From the NCBI RefSeq assembly GCF_900111035.1, contig NZ_FOFU01000014.1, forward strand, positions 1 to 51,297: a DNA stretch of 51,297 nucleotides. Direction: 5' to 3'. This document shows positions 1 through 8,311 of this stretch, one piece after another. The DNA is from Treponema bryantii (GTDB lineage Bacteria; Spirochaetota; Spirochaetia; Treponematales; Treponemataceae). The position numbers and the translations under genes are program-made. Position 1 is the first letter of the stretch. Each line of letters begins with the position of its first letter. The notes beneath the pieces are model-generated. The model worked only from the letters and a program-made list of their open reading frames with translations. It was not told the origin of the DNA and searched no databases.

Positions 1-344
1 TTTGATCGCCTGCCTTGTTTCTGGAACAGAGCTTCTGTACCACCGGTAATATATTTCTTTCGCCATGCACAGATAGTTCCAATATTTGTAATACCAAAAA
101 TCAATGAAGTCTGTGAATCAGAAAGACGATGCTCTTGCTGATAGTTTAGCACTTTTAGTTTAAATTCTCCGCTAAAATTTCGCGTTGGTTCTGTAAATTT
201 TCCGTTTAATTTGTACTGGGCAATCCACTGTCTAATTTGACTTGAATTTACTCCATATGCTTTTTCCTGTTGTTCTGGACTTATATGTTTTTCAATATAG
301 TCTAAGACAATCTTTAATTTTAACTCTTTTGAGTATTTAGACAT
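1..344 (-). CDS. IS3-family transposase OrfA (helix-turn-helix), partial
   Basis: This leftward reading frame starts at an ATG at 344 with an AGGAGG ribosome site 10 bases upstream, and it runs off the window. The product begins MSKYSKELKLKIVLDYIE and continues with two helix-turn-helix units (QIRQWIAQYKLNG, then a second one ending ICAWRKKYITGGTEAL). This is the double-HTH layout of IS150 InsJ-type OrfA proteins, which bind the IS ends and are joined to OrfB by frameshifting. About 114 codons are visible; the C-terminal leucine zipper and frameshift site are outside. It lies too close to the edge for completeness to be judged. Confidence 0.8.
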   Translation of the reverse strand, partial: MSKYSKELKLKIVLDYIEKHISPEQQEKAYGVNSSQIRQWIAQYKLNGKFTEPTRNFSGEFKLKVLNYQQEHRLSDSQTSLIFGITNIGTICAWRKKYITGGTEALFQKQGRRS

Positions 345-401
345 AAAAAATGCACCTCCTTAACTTGAACTTTATTTGTCCAACTTTAGGGGTGCACTTC
401 A
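1..401 (-). mobile_element. IS3/IS150-type insertion sequence, 5' end, cut by window edge
   Basis: The window begins inside an insertion sequence that reads leftward. Its terminal inverted repeat lies at about 377-401 (on the minus strand it begins TGAAGTGCACCCC and ends TTGGACA), which matches the known pattern of IS150-type ends. The first transposase frame starts inside it. The IS ends about 46 bases from the stop of the sugar permease gene, so it inserted just behind the importer operon. The outer end and second frame lie beyond the window. The same kind of element, in the same orientation, is cut at the other edge of the window. Confidence 0.8.
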
Positions 402-447
402 GATGGTCTTTCCAACACGGTCTTTTTTGAATTTCCAGTAAAAAAAA

Positions 448-1290
448 TTAACCTTTTACAGAACCCATTGCAACACCCGCAACAATGTACTTAGAAAGAA
501 TCAAGTAAACAATGATAAGTGGGAGTGCTGTAAGAGTAAGTCCAAGATAAACACTACCATATTCTGTACGGTAAATATCACCACGAAGGAGAGATACCAT
601 GATAGGAAGTGTATATTTATCCTGCTTTGTAAGAAGAATAAGTGGCTTGAACAAATCGTTCCAGCTTGTTACGAAACTGAAGATTGCCTGTGTAGCAATA
701 GCTGGTTTCATAATTGGGAGAACGATTACATTAAATGTAAAGAATTCTTTTGCACCGTCAATACGAGCAGATTCTACCAGTGATGGAGAAACAGAAGGTT
801 TCATATACTGACGCATAAAGAATACCAGCGATGGAGCAGCCATTGCAGGAAGAATCAGCATAAGGAATCTGTTTGTCATATGAATCTTATAAACCATCTG
901 ATAGAAACCAATAATTGTGATTGTTGCAGGAATCATCATGATAGCCATGATAAAACTGAAGAATGCATTCTTAAGCTTCCAGTCATACATTACAAGTGCA
1001 TAAGCTGTAAGTGTTGAGAAGTACAATGTAATACCTGTAATACCACAAGAAACGATCAATGAGTTCAAGAAACCTTTTGCAGGGTTAAAGCTCTTAGATG
1101 TAAGAACTTTCCAGTTATTCAAAAGGAATTTTGAAGGAATAAATGAAACCGCATGCTGCTGAATCTCGTAAGTAGAACGTGTAGAGTTTACGAACATGAT
1201 AATGAATGGCATGATGCTCAAAATAGAAAGTATAATACATACTATCATTATCAATATCTTATAAATCTGAACATTAGATTTGTTACTCAT
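448..1290 (-). CDS. Carbohydrate ABC transporter permease (MalG/UgpE type)
   Basis: This is one of two inner-membrane permeases of a sugar importer. The protein has six hydrophobic segments and the cytoplasmic EAA loop (roughly ESARIDGAKEFFTFNVIVLP), which docks the ATPase in MalG-type permeases. I place the start at 1290 (MSNKSNVQIYK, 280 residues) because a GGAG site lies 6 bases before it and it overlaps the upstream stop by 8 bases. An in-frame ATG at 1311 adds seven residues and lacks its own ribosome site. It is the last gene of the binding-protein, permease, permease operon. No ATPase gene follows, so a shared MsmK/UgpC-type ATPase encoded elsewhere is likely. The substrate cannot be told from sequence. 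Confidence 0.88.
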   Translation of the reverse strand: MSNKSNVQIYKILIMIVCIILSILSIMPFIIMFVNSTRSTYEIQQHAVSFIPSKFLLNNWKVLTSKSFNPAKGFLNSLIVSCGITGITLYFSTLTAYALVMYDWKLKNAFFSFIMAIMMIPATITIIGFYQMVYKIHMTNRFLMLILPAMAAPSLVFFMRQYMKPSVSPSLVESARIDGAKEFFTFNVIVLPIMKPAIATQAIFSFVTSWNDLFKPLILLTKQDKYTLPIMVSLLRGDIYRTEYGSVYLGLTLTALPLIIVYLILSKYIVAGVAMGSVKG

Positions 1291-2281
1291 TTTTAACTCC
1301 TTTTGCTTCAAGTTTCATAGCCTGCTTGCGAGCTTTCAATGCCTGCTTCTTAAGCTTCTTAACTTTAACTTCTTCCTTATCTCTCATAGAGAAGAAGAGA
1401 GCTGCAGAACAGATTACGATAATGATAAACATAATCATAGAAAGTGCAGAAGCTCTGTTATACATATATCCGCCCTTGAAGGCCATAGTATAAATAAGAA
1501 CGCTTGTAGTCAAAGTTGCGTTATCTGGACCACTATCGCGAACAAAGAGGTTTGGAATATCGAACATATTCAAACCACCAATAAGTGATGTTACGAGAGT
1601 GAACAGAAGAATTGTCTGGATACTTGGAATAGTAATCTTCCAGAATACCTGCCATCCGTTAGCACCGTCGATATCTGCGGCTTCGAAGATTTCAGGGTTA
1701 ATACCAAGAACACCAGAAATAATGATAATCATTGTATATCCGTACCACATCCAGGTCTGGATAAACATAACGATTCCCTGTGCAACTGCTTTATTCTGAA
1801 GGAAGAAATATGGTTTTTCAATGATGTGGAAACGAGTAAGAACATCGTTTACAGGTCCCATTGGATAACCAAAAAGAGCACCGAACAAAATAGCAACTGT
1901 TGCAGCTGTAATAATATTTGGCATATAGAAAAGTACTTTAAATGCTCCCTCTCCAGGTACTTTAACACGGCGGTTAGTAAACCATGCAGAAAGCAAAAGT
2001 GCAAGAATCATCTGTGGAATAAAGTTGCAAACCCAAAGTTTAATTGTATTCTTTAAAGCTGTATGGAAGGTCGGCAATGTAAGAATTGTTTTATAATTGT
2101 CAAAGAAGTGAGAACCTTTTAAGAAACTCCAAGTTGTTTTACCTACACCTCTTAAGTCTGTAAAACCGATAATTGCAGTATATAAAGTTGGATATAAACT
2201 GAAAATTAAGTACGCAAGTACAAAAGGAATACTAAATATATAGCCATATTTAGCATAACTGATACTTCCTTTTTTTTTCAT
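1283..2281 (-). CDS. Carbohydrate ABC transporter permease (MalF/UgpA type)
   Basis: This is the second permease of the sugar importer. It has six membrane segments and an EAA loop (EAADIDGANGWQVFWKITIP), as in MalF/UgpA proteins. I chose the ATG at 2281 (MKKKGSISYAKYG, 332 residues) because GAGGTG sits 7 bases before it; the longer frame from 2296 would begin with TTG. The C-terminus is lysine-rich and runs 8 bases into the next permease gene, which suggests translational coupling. A 131-base gap separates it from the binding-protein gene upstream, a common place for the transcript of the abundant binding protein to end early. The substrate is unknown. Confidence 0.88.
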   Translation of the reverse strand: MKKKGSISYAKYGYIFSIPFVLAYLIFSLYPTLYTAIIGFTDLRGVGKTTWSFLKGSHFFDNYKTILTLPTFHTALKNTIKLWVCNFIPQMILALLLSAWFTNRRVKVPGEGAFKVLFYMPNIITAATVAILFGALFGYPMGPVNDVLTRFHIIEKPYFFLQNKAVAQGIVMFIQTWMWYGYTMIIIISGVLGINPEIFEAADIDGANGWQVFWKITIPSIQTILLFTLVTSLIGGLNMFDIPNLFVRDSGPDNATLTTSVLIYTMAFKGGYMYNRASALSMIMFIIIVICSAALFFSMRDKEEVKVKKLKKQALKARKQAMKLEAKGVKNE

Positions 2282-2412
2282 TGTAGGACACCTCAAAATG
2301 ATTTAATCTTTTTTTAAGAAATTCAAAACTTTTTTATATGAAATAAACTCTAAAATAGCACAAATCAGGGCTGTCTTACGACAGCCCTGAACATTAAGCG
2401 AATGTCAGTCTA

Positions 2413-3756
2413 TTACTCAACACCAAGCTTATCAGCTACGTTCTGCTTGAAGTCTTTGATAGCAGCGTCGCGGCTCTTCTGTCCGTTAGCATAAGCACGA
2501 ACCTGTTCACGCCAGAGAGAGTTGATTGTCTCATCATACTGTGTAAGGTTCTTACCGTTAGCGTACTTGTTAGCTGGTACGAAGTATTCGAACATGTTCT
2601 GTCCACCGAGGAATGAAAGTTCACCGTTAGACTTAGCCATTACAACACCTGAAGATACTGTATCTTTTGTTCCACCTTCGCCATTGAGTGTACCGTTAGC
2701 CCACTTGTAAAGGAGACCATCGTTAGAAGCATCAAGTGTGATCCATTCGATGAGTGTCTTTACAGCGTTCTTCTTAGCAGCTGGCATATTCTTGTTAGCA
2801 AGTACCCATGTACCACCCCAGAAGAATCCGATAGGTGAGTTACAAACTGCCCAGTCACCATATGTACCTTCACCAACTTTTGATCCACCACAGTTTGGAG
2901 CGAGTGTGTAGTTGATGAGCCAAGCTGGTCCGAAGAATCCGAAACATGGTTTAGCACCAGTGTCTTTCATGTCAGCAAACCAAGCGTCTGTCCAGTCCTG
3001 TGTCTGGTTAGACCAACCTTTGTCTGTAAGTTTCTTAGAGAAGTCGATGAATGCTTCACGTTTTGGATCGATGTAAAGTTTTCCGTTTACAATCCAACCC
3101 TTGTCTGAAGAGTTCTCGAAAGCGTGCCATGGATCACCGTCGCCAGAAACGATAGCTACACCAGCAGCAGCAAGCTTTTCAGCAGCAGCTTCGAAAGCTG
3201 TCCAGTTTCCTGAACCACCACCAATAATTGACTGAATAGTTTTTGGATCATCTGATCCGAATACTTTCTTAGCAATAGAACGACGATAGATGAAACATCC
3301 ACCTGTTGTCTGATAACCAAGAGCGTCAACCTGACCACTTGTGTTAGATCCGATATCTACAGTATAAGGAGCGATTTCTGCAGCCTTGATCTTAGCATCG
3401 ATATCGATTCCGAGATCTTTATAAGGCATAGCATACTGCTGCATATCACCCTGTGAATATTTAAGGATGAATGCTGCTTCAGCTGCATACATATCAGGAG
3501 CATCTGCACCACCACTCATAAGAGCCTGGTCGAGAGCTGGCTGATAAGCACCCTCTGTTGTAGCGATAATTGTCTTGTTTACAGTGAAACCGCAGTCTGG
3601 ATGATCAGCGATATACTTTTCAACCATTCCTGGAATCTCGTCAGTGAATGACCAGAGATTAACTGTTACAGGACCCTTTGCAGCTTTCTTTGAACATCCT
3701 GTGAACAAAGCAGCAGCAACTGTAAGAACACACAATACTGATAGGATTTTTTTCAT
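2413..3756 (-). CDS. Sugar ABC transporter substrate-binding lipoprotein (family 1)
   Basis: This 447-residue protein starts with a lipoprotein signal (MKKILSVLCVLTVAAALFTGCSKK); the cysteine at 21 would be lipidated. The rest is a periplasmic type-2 binding fold with many aromatic residues (PDMYAAEAAF, GNWTAFEAAAEKL, GFFGPAWLINY), typical of family 1 carbohydrate-binding proteins. It captures a sugar in the periplasm and passes it to the two permeases encoded downstream. The ribosome site is AGGAAAGGAAA just before the ATG. A promoter with a symmetric element in its spacer lies upstream (3787-3816), so expression is probably repressible. The ligand could be an oligosaccharide from plant polymer breakdown, but that is inference from the neighbouring gene set. 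Confidence 0.9.
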   Translation of the reverse strand: MKKILSVLCVLTVAAALFTGCSKKAAKGPVTVNLWSFTDEIPGMVEKYIADHPDCGFTVNKTIIATTEGAYQPALDQALMSGGADAPDMYAAEAAFILKYSQGDMQQYAMPYKDLGIDIDAKIKAAEIAPYTVDIGSNTSGQVDALGYQTTGGCFIYRRSIAKKVFGSDDPKTIQSIIGGGSGNWTAFEAAAEKLAAAGVAIVSGDGDPWHAFENSSDKGWIVNGKLYIDPKREAFIDFSKKLTDKGWSNQTQDWTDAWFADMKDTGAKPCFGFFGPAWLINYTLAPNCGGSKVGEGTYGDWAVCNSPIGFFWGGTWVLANKNMPAAKKNAVKTLIEWITLDASNDGLLYKWANGTLNGEGGTKDTVSSGVVMAKSNGELSFLGGQNMFEYFVPANKYANGKNLTQYDETINSLWREQVRAYANGQKSRDAAIKDFKQNVADKLGVE

Positions 3757-3786
3757 TTTCCTTTCCTCTTGTAAAAAGTTTTTTTT

Positions 3787-3816
3787 ATATTAGGGAATAA
3801 CCCCTAACTAAATCAA
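3787..3816 (-). promoter_or_regulatory. Promoter of the sugar importer with inverted repeat in its spacer
   Basis: On the minus strand TTGATT (3816-3811) and TAATAT (3792-3787) are 18 bases apart. The spacer and -10 edge hold the inverted repeat TTAGGG-6-CCCTAA (3790-3807). The placement, about 31 bases before the binding-protein ATG, fits a sigma-70 promoter that a repressor could block. Confidence 0.5.
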
Positions 3817-3880
3817 TTGTAACTCATATCCATTTTTTTTGCAAAAAAAAAATAGCGAATTTCCTTGAAATTCAGACATA

Positions 3881-3998
3881 TTAAACGTTTAACTTAATAA
3901 TTTTTTGTTTCGAAAACGTTTTCTTTACGAACTACAACGTTTTCTTAAAGTTAAATGTGGGTTAAAATCTGCGTTTTTTTATAAAAAAACGTTTTTTT
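3881..3998. promoter_or_regulatory. Cluster of AACGTT-centred palindromes, LacI-type operator candidates
   Basis: In 118 bases between the divergent importer and EAL genes there are four sites with an AACGTT core: TTAAACGTTTAA (3881-3892, perfect), GAAAACGTTTTC (3912-3923, perfect), AACGTT within 3936-3941, and a 16-base A7-CG-T7 palindrome at 3983-3998. A central CG flanked by A and T arms is the usual form of LacI/GalR-family operators, which often control sugar importers. No regulator gene of that family is in the window. The A/T-rich fourth site could be chance. Confidence 0.5.
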
Positions 3999-4020
3999 TC
4001 CATATATTTATTATATTATT

Positions 4021-4048
4021 TTGACATTCAGCAAAACTATGGTATCAT
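4021..4048 (+). promoter_or_regulatory. Promoter of the Cache-EAL receptor gene
   Basis: TTGACA at 4021 and TATCAT at 4043 are separated by 16 bases, giving a start near 4055 and a leader of about 34 bases. The operator cluster lies directly upstream. Confidence 0.6.
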
Positions 4049-4088
4049 TTTAGAAGGTGGAAGGAAATTTTACTCGGAAAGATGTTTA

Positions 4089-6347
4089 ATGAAAAAGCAT
4101 AATATTTCGCCTGAAAAGGCAAAGCTTATCTCCACCCTCCTCGTCTCCATCATTTTCATGGCGATAGTACTTTCAATCTCTAATCTATATACTAAGCGGC
4201 TGCTAAATAACGCAAAAGACGAATATTTTGAAAATATCCAGATTATGATGGATGGCTTTGAAAGAATCATAAGCCTGCAGCTGAATGCTTATACTAATTA
4301 CCTGAATGCTTATTATATGGATATCAATATTCAGCTCAGGAATAATCCTGAAGATCCTACACAAAAGATTACTCAATTACTTACAAGATATAATTACACA
4401 AAACATCCCGATTTTCTTGATTTATATTATCTTACTCCAAATGGCAAAGCATATCTTTCAGATGGAACTTCAATTTTTATGAATCCTGAACTTCACAAAA
4501 GCCTTTCCGGCGATTATGATATTTTTATAAGCGGAATCTGTAAACCAAGCATCAGAGATCAATATATATTTTGTATTGAAAAACCTGTTTATGAAACTCA
4601 TAAAATAATTGGAGTCCTTGGAGCTTCAATTAACCTGGAAAAATTAAAAAACAGAACAACAGGCTTAAAAATTGGATCCAGAGAAAGTTTTATGCTGCTC
4701 GATAAAGACGGTTACTTTCTGGTACATTCACGACCAGATGTTATCGGTCTCAAATATACTCCAAAAGATAAAAGTCTTGCGCATACTTCAACAGAAAATC
4801 TTGCAAAGAGTCCTGCTCAGACAATAATTTCACAGGCAGATGACGGAAGTTATATATATCTTATTACTTCAAAAATTCCTGAATCAGGCTGGACACTTTC
4901 ATTAAAAGTTTCAATGAATGAAATCAATGCTATCTATGCTATACAAAAGCGTTCAAAAATAATGATAATTCTTTTCTCAATAATAACTATATGTGCGCTG
5001 GTTTTTGTTGAAGCAAAAATGCTTGATTTTTTCCAGAAAAAGCAGTTGATTGAAACAGTTTACGATCCTCTTACAAATCTCTGGACAAGAGTAAGATTTG
5101 AAAAAGAAGCTTTAAGAATGATCAGAAACCCCCGTTCAAAATTCATACTTATTGAAGCAGATATAAGAGGATTTAAATTTATAAATCAGAATTATGGAGA
5201 AGAAGCAGCCGATCAGCTGATTCTCTATTATTCAAAAGCCCTGAGCAGATATGTAACTGAATACCATGGAATAATTGGAAGAGGCTTTGCAGATCATTTT
5301 TATATCCTTATAAAAATCAATTCTGTTCATAAAGCAATGAATACTTTCAGAGATAAGATGAATATCATTACTGAAGAAATAAAATCTTATGAAATTCCAT
5401 TCTTCCCAAAATTCGGAATCTCATTCCTTATGCCAGGCGACAGAGCAAAAGGAAATACGATTCAAAGCTTAATAGGTCAGGCATCTTTTGCAAAGAGTAC
5501 GATTAAAGACAATCTTCTTACTCAATATTCAGTTTATAATTCAAAACTTCTGGAAAAAATTAACGAAGAACGCTTTATTGAAAGCCACATGCAGCAGGCA
5601 CTTGAAGATCATGAATTTTTTGTCATGTATCAGCCAAAAATCTCACTGGCAAATGATAAGATTGTTGGAGCCGAAGCACTCGTACGCTGGAACAGTCCAA
5701 AACTGGGGCTTATGACACCGGATAAGTTTATTCCTCTTTTTGAACAAAACGGTTTTATTACAAAACTCGACTATTACGTTTATGAAGAAGTTTTCAAGTT
5801 TATACAAAAGCGGCTTATGAAGGATTTACCTATTGTCCCGATTTCTGTAAACATGTCGCGTAATCATAATAAGCCTGAAAAATTTATGCATGACTTCATG
5901 GAGATTTTTACAAAGTACTCTATTCCACCAAAGCTGATACAAATTGAAATTCTTGAACGCTCTGTTATGGATAACTCAACCCTTAGTGACATTACAGACA
6001 AACTTCATAAAGAAGGATTCTCTGTTGCCATGGATGATTTTGGAAGCGGAGAATCTTCTCTGAATATGCTTACAAAGATTCCTGTAGATGTTCTTAAATT
6101 CGACAGAGAATTCTTGAATGCATCAACAGATAAAGAAGGACGTATTGATAAAAAATCAGAAAAATTTATTCATATTCTGATTGATTTGAGTAAGAATCTT
6201 GATAAACAGACAGTTTTTGAAGGTGTAGAAACTCAGGCACAGAGAGATTTCCTGCGCTCAATCAATTGTGATCAGGCACAGGGATTCTTCTATTCAAAAC
6301 CGTTGAGTGAACAGGACTTCGTACAGTTTATACGGATACACTCTTAG
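4089..6347 (+). CDS. Membrane receptor: Cache sensor, degenerate GGDEF, intact EAL phosphodiesterase
   Basis: This 752-residue protein has a membrane segment at about 13-32, a periplasmic double-Cache-like sensor to about 290, a second membrane segment (about 294-312), a GGDEF-like domain and a C-terminal EAL domain. The GGDEF signature reads GRGFADHF, so cyclase activity is improbable. The EAL domain keeps the metal and substrate motifs: GAEALVRW, SVNMS, IEILERS, MDDFGSG, LKFDREF, EGVET and QGFFYSKP. It should hydrolyse cyclic-di-GMP to pGpG in response to an external ligand, with the GGDEF part acting as a regulator. It is divergent from a sugar importer, so a sugar-related signal is a reasonable guess only. 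It ends shortly before the convergent gatB. Confidence 0.9.
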   Translation: MKKHNISPEKAKLISTLLVSIIFMAIVLSISNLYTKRLLNNAKDEYFENIQIMMDGFERIISLQLNAYTNYLNAYYMDINIQLRNNPEDPTQKITQLLTRYNYTKHPDFLDLYYLTPNGKAYLSDGTSIFMNPELHKSLSGDYDIFISGICKPSIRDQYIFCIEKPVYETHKIIGVLGASINLEKLKNRTTGLKIGSRESFMLLDKDGYFLVHSRPDVIGLKYTPKDKSLAHTSTENLAKSPAQTIISQADDGSYIYLITSKIPESGWTLSLKVSMNEINAIYAIQKRSKIMIILFSIITICALVFVEAKMLDFFQKKQLIETVYDPLTNLWTRVRFEKEALRMIRNPRSKFILIEADIRGFKFINQNYGEEAADQLILYYSKALSRYVTEYHGIIGRGFADHFYILIKINSVHKAMNTFRDKMNIITEEIKSYEIPFFPKFGISFLMPGDRAKGNTIQSLIGQASFAKSTIKDNLLTQYSVYNSKLLEKINEERFIESHMQQALEDHEFFVMYQPKISLANDKIVGAEALVRWNSPKLGLMTPDKFIPLFEQNGFITKLDYYVYEEVFKFIQKRLMKDLPIVPISVNMSRNHNKPEKFMHDFMEIFTKYSIPPKLIQIEILERSVMDNSTLSDITDKLHKEGFSVAMDDFGSGESSLNMLTKIPVDVLKFDREFLNASTDKEGRIDKKSEKFIHILIDLSKNLDKQTVFEGVETQAQRDFLRSINCDQAQGFFYSKPLSEQDFVQFIRIHS

Positions 6348-6383
6348 ACGCACCGGCGTTTAGACCTGACGAAAGCACTGTAT

Positions 6384-7919
6384 TTACAGTGTGGCGAGGT
6401 GCTTATTGAGAAGCTCGGTTGCCTGCTTTGGATTTGCCTTGCCGTGAGACTGCTTCATGACTTGTCCCATGAGCCAGCCGACAACATTAGTCTTTCCACC
6501 CTTCCAGTCTTCAATAGCCTTAGGGTTAGCGGCAATTACGTCCTGAACAATCTTGTCGATTTCGCCGGCGTCGCTTACAACTTCCATGTCCTTCTCTTTG
6601 ATGATAACTGAAGGCATTTTGTTTGTTTCCAGCATTTCGGCAAATACTTCCTTACCCTGCTTTGATGTAATCTTTCCATCTTCGAGGGCGTCGGCAAGTT
6701 CTGCAATGTGAGCCGGTGTAAGGCTAATATCAGTAATGGCAATTTTCTTTTCGTTGAGAACTGCAAGGAGCTCTGCAAGAATAAGGTTTACTGCGCGTTT
6801 TGGATTCTTTGATTTTGTTGCGGCGTCTTCAAAGAAGAGAGCCAGGTCGCGGGTAGAAGTAATTGTTTCTACATCGAAGTCTGTCATGCCGTACTGAGCC
6901 TTATAGCGCTGGCGTTTTGCTTCAGGAAGCTCGCCTACCTTTTCTTTTGCGTTTGCAATGAGTTCTTCGCTTACGGTGAAAGGCTTGATGTCCGGCTCGG
7001 TAGTAAAACGGTAATCTACGAAAGAGTTCTTTGTACGCTGAACTACAGTCTGTCCTTTTTCTTCATCCCAACCCATTGTTACTTTGAAACCAGGGTTAAA
7101 TTCCTGACGGTCTTCCTGGAACTCTTTAAGCTGGCGCTGAGCTTCGTATGTACAAGCTTCGCGAATTGCTTTGAAGCTGTTCAAGTTCTTAATTTCTGAA
7201 ATTGGTGTGTGCCAGAGCTTTCCATCTTCCCAAACGTTGAGGTTGATGTTAGCGTCGCAGCGCATGTTACCTTCTTCGAGGTTACCGTTTGTTACCTTTA
7301 CGTAGCGGAGGATTTCCTGAACAGTCTGCATAAAAAGAGCTGCTTCTTCAGGAGATGTCATATCTGGTTTTGTTACAATTTCGATAAGTGGTGTACCACA
7401 GCGGTTGTAGTCGATGTATGAGTGAGCGCCCTGAAGGTGAAGAGACTTACCTACGTCTTCCTCAAGGTGAATACGCTCTACACGAACGCGGCGGTATTTA
7501 CCCTCGCCTACGATACAGTCATCACCCTTGAAGTTCTTCTCGCGACACTTTGCTCCACCAGGCTGTTCATCTTTTGGATAGCTTCTGAAAGGAAGATCTA
7601 CATAACCGTCTGTACAAAGCGGAATATCATACTGTGTAATCTGATAGCCCTTTGCCAGGTCAGGATAAAAATAATGCTTGCGGTCGAACTTTGTAAAGCG
7701 TGCAATATTGCAGTTGAGGGCTTGTCCGGCTACTGCTCCAAGCTCAACATAACCTTTTGAAATACGTGGCATAGCGCCTGGAAGTCCAAGACATACAGGG
7801 CATACGCGGGTGTCTGGCATTCCACCATAGCGGTTTTCGCAGGCACAGAAAGCCTTAGTTTTAGTTAAAAGCTGAGTATGGATTTCACAACCAATTACAA
7901 TTTCCCACTTATCTATCAT
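6384..7919 (-). CDS. gatB: Aspartyl/glutamyl-tRNA amidotransferase subunit B
   Basis: GatB of the GatCAB complex binds mis-acylated Glu-tRNA(Gln) or Asp-tRNA(Asn), phosphorylates the side chain and receives ammonia from GatA. The 511-residue length is normal. The start EIVIGCEIHTQL, the zinc cysteines (CAC and CPVCLGLPG), HYFYPDLAKGYQITQYD and the tRNA-binding YqeY-like tail (MGQVMKQSHGKANP) are all present. The ATG at 7919 follows GAGGATAAT. gatA and gatC are not in the window, so the complex is encoded at separate loci. A 6-7 bp hairpin (6376-6391) overlaps the stop codon in the narrow gap to the convergent EAL gene, but it lacks a U run. Confidence 0.96.
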   Translation of the reverse strand: MIDKWEIVIGCEIHTQLLTKTKAFCACENRYGGMPDTRVCPVCLGLPGAMPRISKGYVELGAVAGQALNCNIARFTKFDRKHYFYPDLAKGYQITQYDIPLCTDGYVDLPFRSYPKDEQPGGAKCREKNFKGDDCIVGEGKYRRVRVERIHLEEDVGKSLHLQGAHSYIDYNRCGTPLIEIVTKPDMTSPEEAALFMQTVQEILRYVKVTNGNLEEGNMRCDANINLNVWEDGKLWHTPISEIKNLNSFKAIREACTYEAQRQLKEFQEDRQEFNPGFKVTMGWDEEKGQTVVQRTKNSFVDYRFTTEPDIKPFTVSEELIANAKEKVGELPEAKRQRYKAQYGMTDFDVETITSTRDLALFFEDAATKSKNPKRAVNLILAELLAVLNEKKIAITDISLTPAHIAELADALEDGKITSKQGKEVFAEMLETNKMPSVIIKEKDMEVVSDAGEIDKIVQDVIAANPKAIEDWKGGKTNVVGWLMGQVMKQSHGKANPKQATELLNKHLATL

Positions 7920-8041
7920 ATTATCCTCAAAGAAATAGCAAAAATATATTGATATATTATATAGAAAATATCGAGTAACCTCAATATAGACGAGTATATG
8001 AAAAATAGGAAATGGATTACGGATTATAAACTAAATAATCG

Positions 8042-8198
8042 TAAACTTGGCTTCCGGTCGCGTATTTGCAGGTCAAAAACGCGCAATAATGCGCTTGACG
8101 TTGTGTGTGGTAAAGTAACTATATTACCTGCCGCTCACGCGGCAGCCACACACAAAGTCATTTTGACCCGCAACTCCGCTCTCTCGCGCCAAATTTTC
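8042..8198. other. Gene-free, strongly structured element, possible non-coding RNA or MITE
   Basis: The 390 bases between gatB and the C_GCAxxG gene hold no credible gene. Nested arms can pair: TTGGC (8047-8051) with GCCAA (8188-8192), GCAGGTCAAAA (8068-8078) with TTTTGACCCGC (8161-8171, one mismatch), and TTGTGTGTGG (8101-8110) with CCACACACAA (8146-8155), extended by TGAC/GTCA. Two inner hairpins are GCGCA-AUAA-UGCGC (8081-8094) and CUGCCGC-UCAC-GCGGCAG (8128-8145). Together they give a multi-branched fold. The stretch is richer in G+C than its surroundings. Strand, promoter and function are not evident. I matched it to no known RNA family. Confidence 0.4.
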
Positions 8199-8266
8199 TA
8201 TAAGTCTTTATAATATGGAGATTCGTATTTTCTGTTTTTCAATTAGACGAAATCTTAATAATTACC

Positions 8267-8311
8267 CGTCATTGCGAGCGAAGCGAAGCAATCTATATTA
8301 TTAGATTGCTT
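8267..8311. repeat. REP-like repeat copy 1 with adjoining hairpin
   Basis: CGTCATTGCGAGCGAAGCG is followed by a perfect 10-bp hairpin (AAGCAATCTA, 6-base loop, TAGATTGCTT; 8286-8311) that overlaps the stop codon of the C_GCAxxG gene. The repeat core recurs inverted at 15083-15111. The hairpin may also end the pflA/C_GCAxxG transcript. Confidence 0.65.

Noticed and set aside
6376-6391. Terminator between the EAL gene and gatB
   Set aside because: The 6-7 bp hairpin has no U run on either strand and overlaps the gatB stop. It is too weak to list as a terminator.
7998-8213. A 71-codon rightward reading frame in the structured gap
   Set aside because: It has no ribosome site, its composition follows the hairpins, and it resembles no protein.
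7920-8309. A tRNA or known riboswitch in the gap after gatB
   Set aside because: No T-loop, anticodon arm or CCA-side acceptor pattern is present, and no riboswitch core was recognised. The fold is of another kind.
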